A stretch of 20,703 nt of DNA from assembly GCA_041589295.1 (NCBI GenBank), contig JBFHVZ010000040.1, positions 1-20,703 of the forward strand, in the 5' to 3' direction. The stretch is from Bermanella sp041589295 (GTDB lineage: Bacteria > Pseudomonadota > Gammaproteobacteria > Pseudomonadales > Oceanobacteraceae). Made by a program: the position numbers and the translations under genes. The notes under the pieces are model-generated. The model worked only from the letters and a program-made list of their open reading frames with translations. It was not told the origin of the DNA and did no database searches. Positions within the stretch are counted from its first letter, which is position 1; each line of letters begins with the position of its first letter. Below, piece after piece: positions 14,873 through 20,703 of this stretch.

Positions 14873-14894
14873 TATGATTAGGGACACACCCTAA
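14873..14894 (+). promoter_or_regulatory. Candidate promoter with overlapping operator for the Mpo1-like gene
   Basis: TATGAT (14873-14878) resembles a -10 hexamer, though no good -35 is seen. It runs into TTAGGG-ACACA-CCCTAA (14878-14894), a perfect 6-bp dyad that would cover the transcription start. The arrangement suggests repression. Confidence 0.4.
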
Positions 14895-14935
14895 CAAACC
14901 ATAATAATAACGAGAACCAAACGAGAGGGGGCCAC

Positions 14936-15409
14936 ATGGCAGCAAAAGATATTCAAACTTGGCTAAACGAATACGGCGAAAGCCACCAAAACAAAACCAA
15001 CAAAGCCATACATTGGTTTTGTGTACCTCTTATTTATTGGTGTGTAATGGCTTTCATATGGGTGATCCCAACCCCAGCGGCTTTTGCACAAACGGCCTAT
15101 TTAAACTGGGCCAGCATCATTTCGGTATTGGTGATTTTGTACTATGTGCGACTATCGCCTTCGCTGGCAATTGGTATGGCGCTGTTTACGGCCCTATGTT
15201 TTTTCACTGTCGCCATGGTTGATAGCGCCTTTCCGGGACAATTACTCACCATTGCCATCGTCGCCTTTGTACTGCTATGGGTGGGTCAGTTTATTGGCCA
15301 TAAAATCGAGGGGAAAAAGCCTTCGTTTTTCAAAGACGTTCAATTCTTGATGTTCGGCCCTGCTTGGCTGATGTCATTTATCTACCAAAAAATGGGCGTA
15401 AAATATTAA
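14936..15409 (+). CDS. DUF962/Mpo1-like membrane protein
   Basis: A 157-residue protein with about four membrane segments (around residues 29-45, 57-72, 76-95 and 103-120). The family's N-terminal region is YGESHQNKTNKAIHWFCVPL (13-32) with His17 and His26, and the later QFIGHKIEGKKPSFFKD contains His122; these histidines are candidate iron ligands. Yeast Mpo1 of this family is an Fe(II)-dependent dioxygenase that shortens 2-hydroxy fatty acids by one carbon in phytosphingosine breakdown. Bacterial members are mostly untested. The Shine-Dalgarno AGAGGGGG is strong. The gene diverges from an AraC regulator and lies two genes from a ceramidase, compatible with a sphingolipid or hydroxy-fatty-acid role. 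Confidence 0.88.
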   Translation: MAAKDIQTWLNEYGESHQNKTNKAIHWFCVPLIYWCVMAFIWVIPTPAAFAQTAYLNWASIISVLVILYYVRLSPSLAIGMALFTALCFFTVAMVDSAFPGQLLTIAIVAFVLLWVGQFIGHKIEGKKPSFFKDVQFLMFGPAWLMSFIYQKMGVKY

Positions 15410-15457
15410 AAAGGCTACCAAATAAAGTAATTGGGGTGGTTATTTTAACTGCCCTTA

Positions 15458-17533
15458 TTAGCTCATTCCTTTGAGTCCGCAAAAACGCACAAACTCATTT
15501 ACCGGCAACGGCATGCTCATAATTTTGCCTTGCAACTGATCACACCCAAGCGCCACCAGCTTGTCGAACTGGTCTTGGGTTTCAACCCATTCTGCAACCA
15601 CTTGCACGTTCATATTTTTAGCTAACTGAGTCATGCTTTGCACTATGTCTTGAACCACAAGGCTAACCAACACATCTTTTATAATACTGCCGTCAATTTT
15701 TAGCGTGTTGACCGGCAATGATTTCAAATAACGCAATGACGTATAGCCCATACCAAAATCATCCACTGCGATACTGATTCCACTGCGCGAGAGCTTTTTC
15801 AATCCCGAAAGCACATGGTCGGACAACTCAATTTCGGACCCTTCGGTAATTTCAATTTCAACGTGTTTTGGGTCAACGCCACTGCGCTCAATACGTTGTT
15901 GAAACTGTTCAATAAACCTTGGATGACTAAGTTGCAACGGCGACACATTTACCGCCAATTTAAATTGCGTCATGCCCGCTATATGAAACAAGCGCAAATC
16001 ACGCAAAGAGCGCGTCAAAACTTGCTGCCCTAACATATGAATCAAACCATGGCTTTCTGCCAATGGGATCAAGGTCGCCGGCGAAACCCACCCTAATTGT
16101 GGGTGCTGCCAGCGGAACAAAGCCTCTGCCCCCACTACTCGTTGCTGGTCATTTACCTTGGGCTGGTAATACACATCAAACCGATCATTTATCAGGTCTT
16201 GCTTTAGGTCTTGTACTAACGAGCGGGCAAAGCGCCCCAACCGAGTTTGATCCGTCAATAAAGGCGCCATGTCTTTATGGGTGCTCAATTCTTCTAAAAG
16301 TGCTTGGCCCGCTTGAGATTGCTCCAACGCTTGTTGCTTCTGATACAAAACCAAAAATGGCTGATAAGCCAAAAATGCCACCAGCACACACACCAGTTGA
16401 AACAGTGCACCTTGCCACTGCCCTGTAGCTAAGTAGCCACCTAAAACGACTGGCGTACTCCAAATGAGCGCATCCCCCTGCCAACTCAGCCAATTTAATT
16501 CGTAGGCCACCCTAAATAGACCAGACGTTAAAATGGGCACACACAAAAATGGGATTAAAAAATAGCGATTAAAAATAATGGGCAGGCCGAAAATAATAAG
16601 TTCATTAATGTTGAATAAAGACGGTACCAAACTGTAATAACCAAGCCGCTTGTGCTGCCGATGGCGTGACACAATCAAAGCAAGAACCAGCCCTAAGGTA
16701 CAACCAGCGCCGCCAATGTGCGCGAAGACATCCACAAACTGCTTCGAATACACAAGGTCAGGACGATTCGGCAATAAGTATTCAGGGTACGCCTCAACAA
16801 TAGACGAGCCATGTACCCCGACAAACCAACTTAATTGGTTAATCAGAATCAACTTACTGGATTGCCAAACACTCAGCCCTTGTTCTGCATCCACCTCGCC
16901 CATGATCCAAGGCATCACAGCGGCTGCCCAGCCAAAGGCATCAAACAGCATTCGATAAATCAATAAAAATACCAAAGGCGCAATTAAAGCAGGCCAAACC
17001 GAACGAATAGCCTGATGCAGATGACTGGGCACCAAGTCATTTAAATAGGTAAAACGCGTGGGACGAAAACGAAAGAAAAATACAAAGAGCTCAGTGACAA
17101 ACACAGCACACAACAGGCCTTTGGCTACCGACGGGATGCCCATTTTGGCAAAGCCGTTTTGTTGGTGATCCATAATCAGCACAGCAGCCAATGACATCAT
17201 CGCCAGCAAGGCCACTTGCAATGGATCAAACGCCAAGGAAAAGCGTTTTTGATAGTGGCCTGCCAGCTTGTGACTCACTGCCAGTGTCAGCATGACCGAC
17301 ATCAAGCCATACACACCCAACTCCAAAGATTGAGTTAGGTTAAACGCCAATGAGTTGTGCCATTGCGGCGCTAACCACAACAGCATCTGCGACACGGTTA
17401 AGGCCAACACACCCAGCATCACAACGGGTAAGGTCGAGACAAAGCCATGCTGCAGCGAGTCTAACCAAAGCGCCCCTTGCCGATTTTGCAAAGCAGAGAA
17501 AAAGGTACTCAAGTGCAAGTACTCAAAAACCAA
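15458..17533 (-). CDS. PTS EIIC-like membrane domain fused to EAL c-di-GMP phosphodiesterase
   Basis: A 691-residue fusion. Residues about 25-395 are a multi-span EIIC domain of the lactose/cellobiose type, with GVHGSS (239-244) and FNINELIIFGLPIIFN (307-322); the usual NEP of that motif reads NEL. Residues about 435-685 are an EAL domain: EAL itself (470-472), NVSP (529-532), EITE (561-564), DDFG (591-594), LKID (611-614), AEWVE (647-651) and QG (669-670). The main catalytic and metal positions are retained, so c-di-GMP hydrolysis is likely. No EIIA or EIIB gene is adjacent, suggesting that the EIIC part senses or binds a glycan rather than transporting it. The start is TTG at 17533: an in-frame TGA lies four codons upstream and AGGTGA stands 9 nt before it. 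It converges on the Mpo1-like gene. Confidence 0.9.
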   Translation of the reverse strand: MVFEYLHLSTFFSALQNRQGALWLDSLQHGFVSTLPVVMLGVLALTVSQMLLWLAPQWHNSLAFNLTQSLELGVYGLMSVMLTLAVSHKLAGHYQKRFSLAFDPLQVALLAMMSLAAVLIMDHQQNGFAKMGIPSVAKGLLCAVFVTELFVFFFRFRPTRFTYLNDLVPSHLHQAIRSVWPALIAPLVFLLIYRMLFDAFGWAAAVMPWIMGEVDAEQGLSVWQSSKLILINQLSWFVGVHGSSIVEAYPEYLLPNRPDLVYSKQFVDVFAHIGGAGCTLGLVLALIVSRHRQHKRLGYYSLVPSLFNINELIIFGLPIIFNRYFLIPFLCVPILTSGLFRVAYELNWLSWQGDALIWSTPVVLGGYLATGQWQGALFQLVCVLVAFLAYQPFLVLYQKQQALEQSQAGQALLEELSTHKDMAPLLTDQTRLGRFARSLVQDLKQDLINDRFDVYYQPKVNDQQRVVGAEALFRWQHPQLGWVSPATLIPLAESHGLIHMLGQQVLTRSLRDLRLFHIAGMTQFKLAVNVSPLQLSHPRFIEQFQQRIERSGVDPKHVEIEITEGSEIELSDHVLSGLKKLSRSGISIAVDDFGMGYTSLRYLKSLPVNTLKIDGSIIKDVLVSLVVQDIVQSMTQLAKNMNVQVVAEWVETQDQFDKLVALGCDQLQGKIMSMPLPVNEFVRFCGLKGMS

Positions 17534-17571
17534 GTAAACAAGTCACCTATTATAGCTATGAAAGGACAATT

Positions 17572-17599
17572 GGTCGCGCGGAACGGGTCGCGCGGAACG
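17572..17599. repeat. Two tandem 14-bp direct repeats upstream of the EIIC-EAL gene
   Basis: GGTCGCGCGGAACG occurs twice without a gap (17572-17585, 17586-17599) between the divergent EIIC-EAL and ceramidase genes. It may be a direct-repeat binding site or slippage duplication. Confidence 0.6.
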
Positions 17600-17709
17600 C
17601 AGACCTAGCATGCCATACCGTGTTTGATTCGACCGCTGACCCAGATTCACACGGAGCGCCGATTTCTAACTGCTAACGTGAAGTGGGCAAAATAAACAGA
17701 GGATTGCCC

Positions 17710-19758
17710 ATGTTAAACATCAAACTCACATACAAGACCCTCAGCCGCGCACTGTGGTGCGGCCTAACACTGCTCCTTCTCCCCCTTTCATTACAATCTA
17801 TCGCATCACAAACTGCGGCATCACAAAGCCCCGCTAGCTATCCAAACAATTATTTGATTGGCATGGCCAAGTACGACATCACAGGCAGTGCCGCCGAAAT
17901 AGGTATGATGGGCTACGCCCAGCTCGAACAAAAAAGTGCGGGCATACACAACCGACAATTTGCCAGAGCCTATATTATTGTCGACCCAGAAACGGATGAG
18001 CGAGTGGTATTTGTAAACGTTGATGCCGGCGCGCTGTTTCAATCCGTACATCAAGGGGTGATCAAAAAACTCAACAAGTACGCCGGACTCTACACACAAA
18101 AGAACATTGTTCTCAGCGCGACCCATACCCATGCTGCCATTGGCGGTCAAAGTCATTACGCGCTATATGACTTCACAGTTCTGGGATTCATCGAAGAAAA
18201 CTACGACGCACAGGTAAACGGCATTGTTGCCGCCATTGATCGCGCCCATGCAAACCTAAGTGCGGGCTACATATTGCATAACCATGGTGAACTCACCAAT
18301 GCGAGCATTAACCGCTCCATGGAGGCTTACGAGGCAAACCCGCAAAACGAGCGTAGCCAATACTCCAGTGCTGTTGACACGAACATGCATGTGCTAAAAC
18401 TGGTTCAGCACAATGGTCAGCAAGGGATGATCAGTTGGTTCGCGGTTCATCCTACGTCGATGAAGAACACCAACACCCTACTAAGCAGTGACAACAAAGG
18501 CCGCGCCCAATATCAATTTGAACAAACACACCCCAGCGTCATTGCCAGTTTCGCCCAAGCAAATCATGCCGACACCAGTCCTAATATACGCGGAAACGGC
18601 GTTGGTCCCAGCCCGACCGATGACATGTTCGAAAACACTGAGATCATTGGCGATCGCCAATTTGAAAAAGCCAAGCAACTATTTGCCAGCGCAAACGAGC
18701 CACTAACCGGACCAATTCGTATCCGCCAACAGTTTAATGACTACAGCAATATGCAGGTACGCGCCGAATTCACTCAAGCAGGTTTACAGCGCACATGTGA
18801 GGCTGCATTGGGTTACGCATTTGCTGCGGGAACCGAAGACGGACTAGGCAGCGATGCGTTCAGCGAAGGACAACGCGAAACCAACCCCCTTTGGCAAATG
18901 GCCACCTACACACTGACACCGCCAACTCAAGCAGACATTGACTGTCATGCACCCAAGCCAATTTTGTTAAAGCAAAGTGGGTTTGATCCTTATCCATGGA
19001 GCCCAGAGGTGCTGCCGACTTCAATAATTCAAGTGGGGCAATTCGTGATGCTTGCCGTACCGGGCGAATTCACCACCATGGCAGGACGGCGCTTAATCAA
19101 TACGGTAAAAAACATTTTAGGTAACGACTTGCACTACACCATTGCGGGTTTATCCAACGCCTACGCCGGATACATGACAACAAAAGAAGAATACGACTTA
19201 CAACACTACGAGGGCGGATCAACGCATTTTGGTCCATGGACACTGGCCGCGTTTCAACAAGTGTTTAACGATCTAGCGTTAACTATGACCCTAGGTGCTA
19301 TTCCCGATGACAATGCCACACCAAGAGACTTAAGTGATGCCACCTTGTTTAACTTCACAACCGGTGTGGTACACGATCAAGCACCCATTTTTAAAAGCAT
19401 CGGCGATGTCGTAAGTAATGCCAACCGACAATACAACCGTGGTGATACAGTTAAAGTTGTGTTTTGGACCGGACACCCACGCAATAATTTGCGCACCGAA
19501 AGTTCATTCTTATTTGTGCAAAAATACGAGAACGGCCAATGGGTAACCGTCGCCACCGATAACGATTGGTCAACCCAATACAAATGGAAGCGCATTGATG
19601 GCTTTTGGGGAACCAGCCAAGCAACACTGCTATGGACTATTCCACAAGACACACCAAGCGGAACCTATCGCCTACGCCATGAAGGCGAGCGCAAGGTACC
19701 CGGCTCGGGAGCTATTAGAAGTTTTAGCGGTAACAGTCGCAGCTTTAGCGTGAACTGA
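17710..19758 (+). CDS. Secreted neutral/alkaline ceramidase
   Basis: A 682-residue hydrolase that cleaves the amide of ceramide to sphingoid base and fatty acid. A Sec signal peptide covers about residues 1-33 (LWCGLTLLLLPLSLQSIAS). Active-site motifs match the neutral ceramidase family: SATHTHAAIGG (His139, His141), FAVHPTSM (His247), NHADTSPN with nucleophile Ser290, VPGEFTTMAGRRL (Glu453) and NAYAGYMTTKEEY (Tyr485). The C-terminal beta domain starts near residue 540. Bacterial ceramidases of this type act outside the cell on host or environmental sphingolipids. The start is ATG at 17710, with AGAGGA 6 nt before it; a GTG 27 bp earlier would place the Shine-Dalgarno inside the gene. The final codons and stop are part of a 13-bp tandem repeat. 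Confidence 0.95.
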   Translation: MLNIKLTYKTLSRALWCGLTLLLLPLSLQSIASQTAASQSPASYPNNYLIGMAKYDITGSAAEIGMMGYAQLEQKSAGIHNRQFARAYIIVDPETDERVVFVNVDAGALFQSVHQGVIKKLNKYAGLYTQKNIVLSATHTHAAIGGQSHYALYDFTVLGFIEENYDAQVNGIVAAIDRAHANLSAGYILHNHGELTNASINRSMEAYEANPQNERSQYSSAVDTNMHVLKLVQHNGQQGMISWFAVHPTSMKNTNTLLSSDNKGRAQYQFEQTHPSVIASFAQANHADTSPNIRGNGVGPSPTDDMFENTEIIGDRQFEKAKQLFASANEPLTGPIRIRQQFNDYSNMQVRAEFTQAGLQRTCEAALGYAFAAGTEDGLGSDAFSEGQRETNPLWQMATYTLTPPTQADIDCHAPKPILLKQSGFDPYPWSPEVLPTSIIQVGQFVMLAVPGEFTTMAGRRLINTVKNILGNDLHYTIAGLSNAYAGYMTTKEEYDLQHYEGGSTHFGPWTLAAFQQVFNDLALTMTLGAIPDDNATPRDLSDATLFNFTTGVVHDQAPIFKSIGDVVSNANRQYNRGDTVKVVFWTGHPRNNLRTESSFLFVQKYENGQWVTVATDNDWSTQYKWKRIDGFWGTSQATLLWTIPQDTPSGTYRLRHEGERKVPGSGAIRSFSGNSRSFSVN

Positions 19759-19797
19759 GAATGTGAACTGAGAGTGTGAACTGAGAGTGTGAACTGA
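19751..19797. repeat. 13-bp tandem repeat spanning the ceramidase stop codon
   Basis: The unit TGAACTGAGAGTG occurs 3.6 times (19751, 19764, 19777 and a partial copy at 19790), with one base change in the first copy. The first copy contains the last codon and stop of the ceramidase gene, so the terminal AAC-TGA string is duplicated downstream in shifting frames. Confidence 0.85.
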
Positions 19798-19812
19798 CGT
19801 TCTGAATAGAGT

Positions 19813-20703
19813 TTAGGCCACAGGGTACAGGACTTTATCTTGATACCCTGTGATGATTTCCATATGCCCTGCTAGCGCTTGGTCCAATGCGAGCTCACCT
19901 GTATCCACACGCAATGGCTTACCCGCCAAATTACGCAACTTGGTTTTGGTGCACAAAACCCAGATATTTTCTCGGCCCACCTTGCGAATCACCTGCGCAC
20001 TAAACTGCTGATTTCCTCGCCCAAAAATATGCCCCTGCCCACCGATGACACTGACGATGATGACGACATTTTCGTACTGTTCGGTTAAGCGAAGAATATC
20101 CTGCTCGGTCACATCGTTTTGCAACACAGTTTGATTCAACACAGCATCCACACCTAACAAGGTGTTCGGCAAATATAAATGATCCATTAACGCTTGCGTG
20201 GTTTTGCCTGAACCCACTAAATACAACACATCGTCTTCCATTTCTTGTGCAAGGTAAGCAGCCATATCCTCTAACACCAGCGCTTCTTGTTCTATGCCAC
20301 CTTGCTTCACGCTTTGCACAAACTCACCCGCTTGCGGCACTAGCATTTCGCCAAACAATTTTGCTTTCACTTGGTTTTGACGAAACGCCTCTTCGTCAAT
20401 GTCGCGCACGTCTTGTGCTTTAAGGTCAACCAACTGACCCTCTATCAATAGCTTAACGACTTCACCCGACGCCTGCGGCGTCACGCCATACACGCCGCTG
20501 TGAATTTTTACTCCTGCAGGAATACCCAATACAGGGAACGAGTCTTCAATTACGCCACAAATGTCCCGCGCGGTGCCGTCACCTCCGGCAAACAACAATA
20601 AATCCACGTGACGTTGCTTCATGGCTAACGCTGCCTGCTGGGTATCTTCGGGCGTGGTCATGGTTTTAGCCGCGCCAGTAATGACTTCGCAATTAAAACC
20701 CAA
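19813..20703 (-). CDS. ATP-NAD kinase-like protein (COG3199), 5' end beyond the window
   Basis: The frame is open to the right edge; 296 residues are visible and the N-terminus is missing. GGDGTARD (40-47) is the nucleotide-binding signature of the NAD kinase/diacylglycerol kinase fold. GIPAGVKIHSGVYGVTP (61-77) is typical of the COG3199 branch, and YLVGSGKTTQALMD (162-175) lies further on. Relatives are annotated as ATP-NAD kinase or, in some cases, as acetoin-linked AcoX-type proteins; the substrate here is unknown. The terminal TTG at 20703 is more likely an internal codon than a start. It converges on the ceramidase gene with 54 bp between stops and no obvious terminator. Confidence 0.85.
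   Translation of the reverse strand: MGFNCEVITGAAKTMTTPEDTQQAALAMKQRHVDLLLFAGGDGTARDICGVIEDSFPVLGIPAGVKIHSGVYGVTPQASGEVVKLLIEGQLVDLKAQDVRDIDEEAFRQNQVKAKLFGEMLVPQAGEFVQSVKQGGIEQEALVLEDMAAYLAQEMEDDVLYLVGSGKTTQALMDHLYLPNTLLGVDAVLNQTVLQNDVTEQDILRLTEQYENVVIIVSVIGGQGHIFGRGNQQFSAQVIRKVGRENIWVLCTKTKLRNLAGKPLRVDTGELALDQALAGHMEIITGYQDKVLYPVA

Noticed and set aside
15410..15457. Terminator between the Mpo1-like and EIIC-EAL genes
   Set aside because: Only an AAATAA/TTATTT pairing with a long loop is seen; no convincing GC stem with T-run.
17549..17554. Perfect TATAAT (minus strand) as the EIIC-EAL promoter
   Set aside because: It abuts the AGGTGA Shine-Dalgarno, so transcripts starting from it would lose the ribosome-binding site. 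Left open only as chance or a leaderless start.
17683..17709. GTG start for the ceramidase
   Set aside because: AGAGGA lies 6 nt before ATG 17710, and the signal peptide is well placed from that ATG.
20701..20703. TTG at the right edge as the start of the COG3199 gene
   Set aside because: The frame is open at the edge and the fold's first strand would be missing; it is most likely an internal Leu codon.
1..20703. CRISPR array, prophage or defence island
   Set aside because: No regularly spaced repeats, integrase, tail or nuclease genes; the repeats found are REP-like palindromes or short tandem units.

Overview
The window reads as chromosomal DNA of a heterotrophic gammaproteobacterium, most likely a marine lipid degrader of the Oceanospirillales type. 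This placement is an inference from gene families (FadH, several acyl-CoA dehydrogenases, SDRs, a secreted neutral ceramidase, an Mpo1-like DUF962 protein, an EIIC-EAL fusion) and from GTAG-headed extragenic palindromes. No rRNA, tRNA, CRISPR array, integrase or intact insertion sequence was seen.

Left part (1-5700). After a possible 22-codon gene tail and a perfect 12-bp inverted repeat comes a periplasmic solute-binding-like protein. It converges on, and overlaps tail-to-tail by 15 bp, a large FadE/DmdC-type acyl-CoA dehydrogenase on the minus strand. Divergent from that is 2,4-dienoyl-CoA reductase FadH, whose leader holds an inverted pair of REP-like palindromes. A 71-codon minimal type IV pilin-like gene follows.

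Middle (5700-13700). A Crp/Fnr-type regulator, a saccharopine-dehydrogenase-like reductase and a DHRS4-like SDR lie on the minus strand, separated by intergenic regions rich in palindromes. Upstream of them is a compact minus-strand operon transcribed in the order acyl-CoA dehydrogenase (ACAD10/11 type), SDR, aminoglycoside-phosphotransferase-like kinase, histidine phosphatase. Its junctions are ATGA, ATGA and TGATATG. A LysR regulator is divergent from it. The kinase and dehydrogenase pair are separate-gene versions of the two halves of animal ACAD11, and resemble the LvaA/LvaC/LvaD logic of levulinate and 4-hydroxyacid catabolism. This suggests a pathway in which a 4-hydroxyacyl-CoA is phosphorylated and then dephospho-eliminated to enter beta-oxidation. 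It is the strongest candidate for an under-described system here, particularly because of the attached histidine phosphatase, which lacks the usual second catalytic histidine.

Right part (13700-20703). An AraC-family regulator diverges from a DUF962/Mpo1-like membrane protein across a region with three perfect dyads. Next come a PTS-EIIC/EAL fusion on the minus strand, a secreted neutral ceramidase on the plus strand, and the 3' part of a COG3199 ATP-NAD-kinase-like gene cut by the window edge. The ceramidase together with Mpo1 (2-hydroxy fatty acid alpha-oxidation in yeast) suggests use of eukaryotic sphingolipids, with the released acyl chains fed to the beta-oxidation genes nearby.
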